Below are positions 1-6,420 of a DNA stretch of 17,592 bases, piece after piece. How positions within the stretch are numbered: the first letter of the stretch is position 1; every line of letters starts with the position of its first letter. The DNA is taken from NCBI GenBank assembly GCA_023453655.1, contig JAEXTE010000241.1:1-17592 (forward strand), read 5' to 3'. This DNA is from Pseudomonadota bacterium. Its GTDB lineage: Bacteria > Pseudomonadota > Gammaproteobacteria > Xanthomonadales > Xanthomonadaceae. The notes below the pieces were generated by a model. It was not told the DNA's origin, made no database searches, and saw nothing but the letters and a program-made list of their open reading frames with translations. Position numbers and translations under genes: made by a program.

Positions 1-386
1 CCGTGATCGCCGCGCGCGGCGCGGCCGTGTCCGGGCTCTCGGCCGCCAAGGCCAGCCCCGGCGACCCGGCCGCGATGGCCGAGCTCGGCCAGGCCCAGGG
101 CATGCTCAACAGCGCGATCGGCCGCCTGCTGGCGGTGGCCGAGGCCTATCCAGACCTCAAGGCCAACCAGAACATGATGCAGCTCACGGAAGAGCTGACC
201 AGCACCGAGAACAAGGTGGCGTTCGCACGCCAGGCCTACAACGATTCCGTGATGGCCTACAACAACCGGCGCGAGGTGTTCCCGTCGAGCATCGTCGCGG
301 GCATGTTCAATTTCGCGCCCGCCGCCCTGCTCGAGATCCCGGCCGAGCGCGCGGAAGTGCGCGAGGCGCCGAAGGTACAGTTCTGA
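1..386 (+). CDS. lemA: LemA family protein, 3' part only
   Basis: This is the C-terminal part of a LemA family protein; the gene begins before the window. The frame is read from position 3 and ends at TGA 384-386. The visible 127 residues are alanine-rich and helical. They carry the LemA core pattern: an L..vaEaYPdLKAN segment, a long helix with TENKVAFARQAYND, then VMAYNNRREVFPSSIVAGMF. LemA proteins normally have one N-terminal membrane or lipoprotein anchor and a periplasmic or extracytoplasmic four-helix domain; the anchor is not in view. A gene for an M48 metalloprotease follows on the same strand after 97 bp, a frequent arrangement for LemA. The molecular role of LemA is not established, and the link to the protease is only contextual. 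The family call is secure; the full length is unknown. Confidence 0.93.
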   Translation, partial: VIAARGAAVSGLSAAKASPGDPAAMAELGQAQGMLNSAIGRLLAVAEAYPDLKANQNMMQLTEELTSTENKVAFARQAYNDSVMAYNNRREVFPSSIVAGMFNFAPAALLEIPAERAEVREAPKVQF

Positions 387-483
387 GGCACCCGCCAGCG
401 CTGCCGCGGCCCGCGTCGCGGCAAGCCGCTGCCGCAAGACCGCTTGTCCCGGCCCCGGCCCTCTCCCTCGATCCCGGCTGCCC

Positions 484-2370
484 ATGAACTTCTTCGAACG
501 CCAGGCGCGGGCGCGCCGCAGTACGACGCGGCTGGTGCTGCTGTTCGCACTGGCGGTGGCCGGGATCGTTGTGGCGGTGGACCTGGGCGTGATGCTGGTG
601 TTCGGCAGCGACCCGGGCCTGCTCGCGGCCTCGACCGTGCTGGCGCTGGGCGTGATCGGCGTGGGCTCGCTCTACCGCGTGGCATCGCTGGGCGGAGGCG
701 GCGAGTCGGTGGCGCAGCAGATGGGCGGCGTGCCGGTGCCCGAGGACACCACCGACCTGCACCTGCGCCGTCTGCGCAACGTGGTCGAGGAGATGTCGAT
801 CGCCTCCGGCGTGCCGGTCCCCAAGATCTACGTGATGGAGCACGAGCCGGGGATCAACGCCTTCGCCGCCGGCTACTCGACTTCCGATGCCGTGATCGCG
901 GTCACGCGCGGCGCGCTCGACCGGCTCAACCGCGACGAGCTGCAGGGCGTGGTCGCGCACGAGTACAGCCACATCCTCAACGGCGACATGCGCTTGAACA
1001 TCCGCCTGATCGGCGTGCTGTTCGGCATCCTCATGCTGGGTCTGATCGGGCGCAAGATCCTGCAGCACGGCGGACGCGTGCGCGGGCGCGGCGCGATGCC
1101 CGTGCTGGTCGGTGCGCTGATCGCGCTGCTGGTGGGCTACGTCGGGCTGTTCTTCGGACGCATGATCAAGGCCGCGGTCAGCCGCAGCCGGGAGGTGCTG
1201 GCCGATGCCTCGGCGGTGCAGTTCACCCGCCAGACCAGCGGGCTGGCCGGCGCGCTGAAGAAGATCGCGGGCCTGCACGATGGTTCGCGCCTGGGCGAAC
1301 GCGCCGAGGCCGAGGAAGTCAGCCACATGCTGTTCGGCGACGGCACCGGGCTGAGCGGGCTGTTCGCCACCCACCCGCCGGTGCTGCAGCGGATCCAGGC
1401 GCTGGAGCCGTCGTTCAAGGCCGAGAGCCTGGAGCGGCTGCGGGCGCAATGGCTGGCCGCCCCGCCGAGCGGCCTGGAGGAGGACGTGCAGCTGGGCCTG
1501 GCGGGTTCGACGCGCACTGCGCTGCCGCAGGCCTCGGTGCAGCTGTCCGTGTCGCCACCGATGGTGGCGTCGCAGGTGGCCGACCCGCGCGAGGACGACT
1601 ACCGCCGCGCCGACGCGATCGTCGCCTCCATGCCCGCCGAACTGCGCGCGCTGGCCGGCCGTCGCGATGCGGCAGGCGCGCTGCTGCTGGGCCTGCTGCT
1701 GGATGCCGACCCGGACGTCGCCGACCGCCAGCGCAGCGAGATCGTGGCGCGCCTGGGCGTGCAGGCGGCGGCGGAGGCGCGTCGCCTGCGCGACGAGCAC
1801 CTGCGCAGCCTGCATCCGGCCCTGCGCATGCCGCTGGCCGCGCTTGCCTTCCCCGCCATGCGCCTGCGGCCACGGCCGGAGCTGGCCACCTTCCTCGACA
1901 CCGTGCACGCCATCGTCCACGCCGACGGCCGCGTGAGCCTGTTCGAATACTGCCTCGGCCGCCTGCGGGAGGTGCAGCTGCGCGTAGCGCTCGACCCGGG
2001 CCGCTATGCGCGCTTCGGGCGGCGCAAGCCGGGCGGCGTACGCCGCGAGTTCGCCACCCTGCTGGCGGTGGTCGCCCAGGCCGGGCACCCGGGCGATCCC
2101 GATGGCGCCCGGCGCGCCTACCTCGCCGGCATGCAGCGCGTGCTGCCGCGCGACCACCTGCCGTATGCGCCGCCGGCCGACGGCGTGCTGGCGCTGGACG
2201 AGGTCTGGGGCGCGCTCGACGCGCTCGACCCGCTGGCCAAGCAGGTGGCGGTGGAAGCGATCACCGACGCGGTATCGCACGACGGACGCGTGTCGGTGGC
2301 GGAGGCGGAACTGCTGCGCACGATCTGCGGCGTGCTGCACTGCCCGCTGCCGCCGCTGCTGGAGCGCTGA
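484..2370 (+). CDS. M48 family membrane zinc metalloprotease with TerB-like C-terminal region
   Basis: This is a 628-residue integral membrane protease related to HtpX/Ste24. Two hydrophobic segments lie at about residues 17-41 and 46-65 and two more at about 177-193 and 203-223, as in HtpX. The zinc motif is HEYSH (H159, E160, H163), and E237 in SREVLADASAVQFTR fits the third zinc ligand. HtpX-type enzymes degrade damaged membrane proteins. This one is about twice HtpX length. The extra region (from about residue 340) includes two acidic helix motifs about 119 residues apart, HADGRVSLFEY (D481) and SHDGRVSVAEAELL (D600), which resemble the TerB-like (tellurite resistance B) fold. The ATG at 484 places the first membrane helix normally; no strong Shine-Dalgarno is visible. 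It lies 97 bp behind lemA and is probably co-transcribed with it. The protease call is firm; the TerB-like assignment is by motif only. Confidence 0.93.
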   Translation: MNFFERQARARRSTTRLVLLFALAVAGIVVAVDLGVMLVFGSDPGLLAASTVLALGVIGVGSLYRVASLGGGGESVAQQMGGVPVPEDTTDLHLRRLRNVVEEMSIASGVPVPKIYVMEHEPGINAFAAGYSTSDAVIAVTRGALDRLNRDELQGVVAHEYSHILNGDMRLNIRLIGVLFGILMLGLIGRKILQHGGRVRGRGAMPVLVGALIALLVGYVGLFFGRMIKAAVSRSREVLADASAVQFTRQTSGLAGALKKIAGLHDGSRLGERAEAEEVSHMLFGDGTGLSGLFATHPPVLQRIQALEPSFKAESLERLRAQWLAAPPSGLEEDVQLGLAGSTRTALPQASVQLSVSPPMVASQVADPREDDYRRADAIVASMPAELRALAGRRDAAGALLLGLLLDADPDVADRQRSEIVARLGVQAAAEARRLRDEHLRSLHPALRMPLAALAFPAMRLRPRPELATFLDTVHAIVHADGRVSLFEYCLGRLREVQLRVALDPGRYARFGRRKPGGVRREFATLLAVVAQAGHPGDPDGARRAYLAGMQRVLPRDHLPYAPPADGVLALDEVWGALDALDPLAKQVAVEAITDAVSHDGRVSVAEAELLRTICGVLHCPLPPLLER

Positions 2371-2372
2371 GC

Positions 2373-2387
2373 GCCGGCAAGGCCGGC
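2373..2387. other. Short GC stem-loop between convergent genes
   Basis: GCCGGC at 2373-2378 and GCCGGC at 2382-2387 can pair into a 6-bp all-GC stem with a 3-base loop (AAG). It fills most of the 24-bp gap between the protease stop (2370) and the oxidoreductase stop (2395). Neither side has a T-run, so it is not a canonical rho-independent terminator. At most it could slow converging polymerases or protect 3' ends. Such a short stem can also arise by chance in DNA this GC-rich. Confidence 0.3.
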
Positions 2388-2394
2388 ACCGCGG

Positions 2395-4005
2395 TCAGCG
2401 GCCAAGGATGAGGTCGGAAGCGCGCTCGGCGATCATGATCGTCGGCGCATTGGTGTTGCCGCCGGGAAGGGTGGGCATCACCGAGGCGTCCACCACCCGC
2501 AGGCGTTCGACCCCGCGCACGCGCAGCTGTGGATCGACCACCGCCTTGTCGTCGTCGCCCATGCGGCAGGTGCCGACCGGGTGGTAGACGCTCTCGGCAC
2601 GGGCGCGGACGAAGCCGGCCAGCGCAGCGTCGTCGAGATCCTCGCGCGGGGGATGGATGGGCGCGCCCCGGTAGGCGTCGAACGCCTGCTGCGCCAGGAT
2701 CGTGCGCGAGATGCGCGCGCATTCGACCATCATCCGCAGGTCGAAGCCTTCCGCATCCGACAGATAGCCCGGCTCGATCCGCGGCGCGTCGCCGCCGCGG
2801 TCGCTGGCCAGGTGGATCCGGCCGCGGCTGCGCGGGCGCAGGAAGCAGGCGTGCAAGGTGTAGCCGTCGCCCGGCAGGCGCCGGCGACCATGGTCGTCGA
2901 GCATGGCCGGCACGAAATGGAACTGGATGTCCGGGCGTTCATCCGGCGCGAGCGGCGAACGCACGAAGCCGCCGGCCTCCGCGATGTTGCTGCTGCCGGC
3001 GCCGCGGTGGCCGCGCAGGTAGTAGTCGAACGCCATGCGCAGTTCGCTGGCGCGGTCGTAGGACACCGCGCTGGTGGCGCGATAGAGGGTGCAGATGTCG
3101 AGGTGGTCCTGCAGGTTGGCGCCGACCCCGGGTGCGTCGTGCAGCACGCGGATCCCATGTCGGCGCAGCTCGGCGGCGGGTCCCACGCCGGAGAGCATCA
3201 GCAGCTGCGGCGAGTTGATCGTGCCGCCGGACAGGATCACTTCGTGCGCGGCCGGGTGGTGGAACGCGCGACCGCCCACCGTGTAGACCACGCCACTGGC
3301 GCGCCCGCGATCGATGGTGATGCGCTGGGCCTGTGCGCCGGTGACCACGGCGAGGTTGGGTCGGCCGCGCGCAGGACGCAGGTAGGCCACGGCCGCCGAG
3401 CAGCGCGCACCCCTGCGCTGGGTGACCTGGTAGAGGCCGACGCCGTCCTGCCGCGGTCCGTTGAAGTCGGGATTGCGGGGAAACCCCGCCTGCACGCCGG
3501 CCTCGACGAAGGCGCGGGACAGCGGATTGACGTGGCGCAGGTCGCACACCGAAAGCGGGCCGCCGGCGCCGTGCAGCTGGTCGGCACCGCGCGCATTGGC
3601 TTCGCTGCGGCGAAAGTAGGGCAGCACGGCGTCCCAGTGCCAGCCGCTGGCGCCCAGCGCCGCCCACTCGTCGTAGTCGCGCGGCGTGCCTCGGACGTAG
3701 CACATGGCGTTGATCGAGCTCGAGCCGCCGAGCACCTTGCCGCGCGGCCACCACAGCCGCCGCCCGTCGAGCTGCGGCTGGGGCGCGGTGTGGTAGTTCC
3801 AGTTGATGTCGGTGCGGCTGACCAGCCGCGCCAGTCCGGCTGGCATGTGGATGAAGGGATGCCAGTCGCGCGGGCCGGCCTCGAGCAGCAGCACGCGCAC
3901 CTGCGGATCCTCGGAGAGCCGGTTGGCGAGCACGCAGCCCGCCGAGCCGGCGCCGATGATGATGTAATCGTAGGCGGGCGTGGCGGCGACGGGGCGTTTG
4001 CGCAT
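2395..4005 (-). CDS. GMC-family FAD-dependent oxidoreductase (choline/alcohol dehydrogenase-like)
   Basis: This is a 536-residue flavoprotein that oxidises an alcohol group. The N-terminal dinucleotide fold is YDYIIIGAGSAG (about residues 12-23), and E42 ends the second strand and should bind the FAD ribose. GMC signature 1 is PRGKVLGGSSSINAMCYVRG; signature 2 is GTINSPQLLMLSGVG. The active-site pair is H475 in YHPVGTCRMG and N519 in GGNTNAPT. The 44-residue spacing fits the catalytic His/Asn pair of choline-oxidase-type enzymes. There is no signal peptide, so it is probably cytoplasmic. I chose ATG 4005; a GTG at 4014 in frame adds three residues and is also possible. It stands alone, with no betaine aldehyde dehydrogenase or BetI gene beside it, so betaine synthesis is not supported and the substrate is open. 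Close relatives include BetA and long-chain alcohol dehydrogenases. Confidence 0.93.
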   Translation of the reverse strand: MRKRPVAATPAYDYIIIGAGSAGCVLANRLSEDPQVRVLLLEAGPRDWHPFIHMPAGLARLVSRTDINWNYHTAPQPQLDGRRLWWPRGKVLGGSSSINAMCYVRGTPRDYDEWAALGASGWHWDAVLPYFRRSEANARGADQLHGAGGPLSVCDLRHVNPLSRAFVEAGVQAGFPRNPDFNGPRQDGVGLYQVTQRRGARCSAAVAYLRPARGRPNLAVVTGAQAQRITIDRGRASGVVYTVGGRAFHHPAAHEVILSGGTINSPQLLMLSGVGPAAELRRHGIRVLHDAPGVGANLQDHLDICTLYRATSAVSYDRASELRMAFDYYLRGHRGAGSSNIAEAGGFVRSPLAPDERPDIQFHFVPAMLDDHGRRRLPGDGYTLHACFLRPRSRGRIHLASDRGGDAPRIEPGYLSDAEGFDLRMMVECARISRTILAQQAFDAYRGAPIHPPREDLDDAALAGFVRARAESVYHPVGTCRMGDDDKAVVDPQLRVRGVERLRVVDASVMPTLPGGNTNAPTIMIAERASDLILGR

Positions 4006-4031
4006 CCGCGGCACGGTAGGCGCGGACCCTA

Positions 4032-4043
4032 GAGCATATGCTC
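4032..4043. promoter_or_regulatory. 12-bp perfect palindrome in the divergent GMC/transporter intergenic region
   Basis: GAGCATATGCTC is an exact 12-bp palindrome in the roughly 100-bp gap between the divergent oxidoreductase and transporter genes. Read in either direction it contains TATGCT (4037-4042 on +, 4038-4033 on -), a plausible weak -10 hexamer. It could therefore be a shared divergent promoter centre or a dimeric repressor site. No convincing -35 hexamer lies 17 bp upstream on either strand, so the promoter reading is tentative. The rest of the gap shows nothing recognisable. Confidence 0.35.
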
Positions 4044-4104
4044 GGCCGCTGGTGCGCCCCGCCGCATTCGGCTACCGTTTGCGCGCCCCACGCGTGGACC
4101 CAGG

Positions 4105-5487
4105 ATGAGCAGCGCACCCGATCACCAAGTTCCCGCGGGCCGGGTCGCGCGATTCCGTGCCGCGCTCGCGGACTCGCCGCCGCTGCTGTGGTCGTTCCTG
4201 TACTTCTTCTGCCTGCTCAGCGGCTACTACGTGCTGCGTCCCGTGCGCGAGGCGATGGCCGCCTCCAGCGACGTCGAGGCCGTGTTCCCGCCCGCGCTGA
4301 TCGCGTTCTTCGCCGACCGCGGCGTCGCCCTCGGCGAGTTCACGCTGCAGTTCATCTTCACCGCGGTGTTCGTGATCATGCTGCTGCTGCAGCCGGTCTA
4401 CGGATGGCTGGTGAGCCGTTTCGCGCGGCGCGTGTTCCTGCCGGTGATCTACGGCTTCTTCATCGCCACGCTGCTGGGCTTCTATGCCATGTTCGACAGC
4501 GGGATGGCCGGACGCGGGCTCGCCTTCATCCTCTGGATCACCGTGTTCAACCTGTTCGCGGTGGCGGTGTTCTGGAGCTTCATGGCCGATGTCTTCGGCA
4601 ACGCCGAGGCGCGCGCCTACTACGGCTACATCGGCGCGGCGGGCACGATCGGGGCGTTCGTGGGGCCCGTGCTGACCCGCACCCTGGTCGAGCGCGTCGG
4701 CATTCCCAACATGATGCTGGTCTCGGCGGCGCTGCTGGTGGCGTGCGTGCTCTGCATCCTGCGTCTGCGCCGCTACGCGGTCGCGCGGGAGGCCGGGCGG
4801 GGACAGGCCAGCGGCGAGAAGCCGATGGGGGGCGAGGTGCTGGCGGGGCTCAAGCTGGTGGCGCGCGAACCGCTGCTGCGCTGGCTGGCACTGATGGTGG
4901 TGCTGGGCGTCGGCATCGGCACCCTGCTGTACAACGAACAGAACCGGATCGCGCGTACCGCCTTCGCCAGCGCGGAAGAGCGCGCGGCGTTCTTCTCGAC
5001 GCTCGACCTGGCGGTGAACTCGCTCACCCTGGTGGTGCAGCTGCTGGTGACGCGCGCGCTGATGTCGCGCTTCGGGATCGCGCCGGCGCTGCTGGTCCCG
5101 GGCGCGGCGGTCATCCTGGGCTTCTCGATCCTGGCCGCTTCGCCGCTGCCGCTGATGGTGGCGATCGTGCAGGTGGTCACCCGCGCCAGCGAGTTCTCGC
5201 TGGCCAAGCCGGCGCGCGAGACGATCTACACCCGGGTTGGACGGGAATGGCGCTACAAGGCGGGCGCGGCGATCGACACCGTGATCTACCGCGGCGGCGA
5301 CCTGGCCTTCGTCTGGCTACACAAGTTCCTGTCCGCATTCGGTTCGAACGTGGTGTTCGGCGCGGGGCTGCTGATCGCCTCGGGCATGACCTTCAGCGCC
5401 TGGCGCCTGCTGAAGCAAGAGGCGAAGCTGCCGCCGGAACGCGCGCCGCGCCCGGCGGCGGGCGACGACGCGGCCGCTACGGCTTGA
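4105..5487 (+). CDS. MFS-type transporter of the ATP/ADP translocase-like (NTP/NDP exchanger-like) group
   Basis: This is a 460-residue inner-membrane carrier with about 12 hydrophobic helices and a cytoplasmic loop near residues 215-250. The first helix ends in the motif SGYYVLRPVREAM, which is typical of bacterial proteins related to plastid/rickettsial ATP/ADP translocases (TLC/AAA-type nucleotide exchangers). Free-living bacteria carry such relatives, and their substrates are mostly unknown. Other typical parts are the helix-4/5 region with VFWSFMADVFGNAEARAYYG and the late segment LAKPARETIYTRVGREWRYKAG. The ATG at 4105 is preceded closely by GGACCCAGG. The gene is divergent from the GMC oxidoreductase and converges with a small membrane protein gene 13 bp away. 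The transporter class is clear; nucleotide transport is not shown by the sequence, and a general major-facilitator role is equally possible. Confidence 0.85.
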   Translation: MSSAPDHQVPAGRVARFRAALADSPPLLWSFLYFFCLLSGYYVLRPVREAMAASSDVEAVFPPALIAFFADRGVALGEFTLQFIFTAVFVIMLLLQPVYGWLVSRFARRVFLPVIYGFFIATLLGFYAMFDSGMAGRGLAFILWITVFNLFAVAVFWSFMADVFGNAEARAYYGYIGAAGTIGAFVGPVLTRTLVERVGIPNMMLVSAALLVACVLCILRLRRYAVAREAGRGQASGEKPMGGEVLAGLKLVAREPLLRWLALMVVLGVGIGTLLYNEQNRIARTAFASAEERAAFFSTLDLAVNSLTLVVQLLVTRALMSRFGIAPALLVPGAAVILGFSILAASPLPLMVAIVQVVTRASEFSLAKPARETIYTRVGREWRYKAGAAIDTVIYRGGDLAFVWLHKFLSAFGSNVVFGAGLLIASGMTFSAWRLLKQEAKLPPERAPRPAAGDDAAATA

Positions 5488-5500
5488 GGACCCGGCGCGC

Positions 5501-5881
5501 CTAGGCCCGCAGCAGCGGCCAGGCGAACAACACAGCGCCGCAGGCGAACAGCGCGGTCAGCGCGTGCACCAGCGGATGATGGATCCGCAACCAGACCAGC
5601 TGCGCCGCGAGCCGGATCAGCCAGAAGATGGACATGCCGGCCAGCACGGCGCGACCCAGCGGAGTTCCCGCCAGTGCGTCGGGGTGGAGCAGACACAGCA
5701 GGCCCACGCCCGCGAACACCCAGACCAGCTGCAGGTTGGCGATCTGCAAGATCGCCCGGTTGGGGCGGGTGGTGGCCTGCAGCGTGCGCGGCCAGTCGAA
5801 CAGCCGCCAGAACCCGAGGTGGAACAGGGCGAATCCGAAGCTGTGCAGGGCGCAGAGCAGCAGGACGGTGCCGGTCTCCAC
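5501..5881 (-). CDS. Small four-helix membrane protein, unknown function
   Basis: This 126-residue hydrophobic protein has four predicted membrane segments, at about residues 5-25, 46-66, 76-96 and 101-122. Conserved-looking features are HSFGFALFHLGFWRLFDWP in the first helix and loop and a histidine/arginine-rich turn WLRIHHPLVH before the last helix. I do not recognise the family with certainty. I chose GTG 5881 because it lies one base after the TGA of the upstream DUF4442 gene, which favours coupled translation. The open frame extends further upstream, but that part is arginine/proline-rich and overlaps the DUF4442 gene, so it is not credible. It is the last gene of the fadE cluster on the minus strand. 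The position suggests a membrane partner in lipid metabolism, by context only. Confidence 0.75.
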   Translation of the reverse strand: METGTVLLLCALHSFGFALFHLGFWRLFDWPRTLQATTRPNRAILQIANLQLVWVFAGVGLLCLLHPDALAGTPLGRAVLAGMSIFWLIRLAAQLVWLRIHHPLVHALTALFACGAVLFAWPLLRA

Positions 5882-5882
5882 G

Positions 5883-6389
5883 TCAGCCGGTCCGCTTCGG
5901 CGACACCCACATGTCGATGATGGCGCGGAAGACCGTCTCGCCGCCCGGATCGGTGATCTGCACCCGTGCGGGCAGGGCGTAGCCCGCGTCCGCGGCATGC
6001 GGCGGCTGGTCGAAGGTCGCGACCGCGTGCAGTGTCCCCTGCGCCTTCTTCAGGTATTCCACCGTCATCCCGCGCGGGATCCAGCGCATCGACGCCGGGA
6101 TGCTGACGTCGGTGGCGAGCCCGCCGATGAACTCGGCAAGGTTGCACATCGCGATCGCATGCACGGTGCCGAGGTGGTTGGTGACGCCGCGCCGGTGGGC
6201 GATGCGCGCTTCGCCGCGGCCCGGCTCGAGCCGCAGGATGCGCGGCGAGATGCTGGCGAAGTACGGCGCCTTCCAGCACACCAGCCGGGAGAACAGCCAC
6301 TTGCCCAGGGGCAGGGCTTCGCACTTGCGGTAGAGCTGCAGGACGGCGGCGGCCTTGTCCGGTCTCCAGTCGTGACGACGGCGGGTCAT
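5883..6389 (-). CDS. DUF4442 hotdog-fold protein, probable acyl-CoA thioesterase-like
   Basis: This 168-residue cytoplasmic protein has the hotdog-fold pattern of the DUF4442/PaaI-like group. The central helix has NHLGTVHAIAMCNLAEFIGG (residues 71-90). H77 and E86 lie in the region where hotdog thioesterases keep catalytic residues. The second half has RWIPRGMTVEYLKKAQGTL, followed by strands ending in IIDMWVSPKR. Thioesterases of this fold hydrolyse acyl-CoA to free acid and CoA. Activity has not been shown for most DUF4442 members, so the enzyme role is inferred. The ATG at 6389 sits 31 bp after the fadE stop and in the loop of a strong hairpin. The next gene starts one base after this stop. 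Linkage with fadE supports a role in acyl-CoA balance. Confidence 0.85.
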   Translation of the reverse strand: MTRRRHDWRPDKAAAVLQLYRKCEALPLGKWLFSRLVCWKAPYFASISPRILRLEPGRGEARIAHRRGVTNHLGTVHAIAMCNLAEFIGGLATDVSIPASMRWIPRGMTVEYLKKAQGTLHAVATFDQPPHAADAGYALPARVQITDPGGETVFRAIIDMWVSPKRTG

Positions 6390-6404
6390 GCCCGCCGCCG
6401 TCGT
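6375..6404 (-). promoter_or_regulatory. Hairpin enclosing the DUF4442 start codon
   Basis: The inverted repeat ACGACGGC (6375-6382) and GCCGTCGT (6397-6404) gives an 8-bp stem. An inner GGG/CCC stem (6383-6385 with 6391-6393) follows, with a GCC bulge (6394-6396) on one side and a five-base loop. On the minus-strand mRNA the loop is CATGA, so the ATG of the DUF4442 gene is exposed in the loop while the flanking ribosome-binding region is paired. It lies between fadE and its downstream partner, and could limit initiation or tie it to fadE translation. The structure is seen in the sequence; the regulatory role is inferred. Confidence 0.45.
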
Positions 6405-6420
6405 GTCGCTTCGTCGCTCG

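Noticed and set aside
402..423. TGCCGCG / CGCGGCA stem between lemA and the protease as a terminator
   Set aside because: Seven GC-rich pairs with an 8-base loop but no T-run, in very GC-rich DNA, and the two genes are usually co-transcribed.
307..2340. Long minus-strand open frame (about 680 codons) opposite the M48 protease gene
   Set aside because: Its product is His/Arg/Gln-rich low-complexity sequence with no fold; it is the antisense shadow of the high-GC protease gene, which has clear motifs.
2581..4032. Plus-strand open frame opposite the GMC oxidoreductase
   Set aside because: The GMC frame carries all flavin and active-site motifs; the opposite frame has biased composition and no recognisable domain.
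4005..5487. Betaine synthesis locus (BetA plus choline transporter)
   Set aside because: No BetB or BetI gene is present and the carrier is not BCCT-type, so the GMC enzyme cannot be called choline dehydrogenase.
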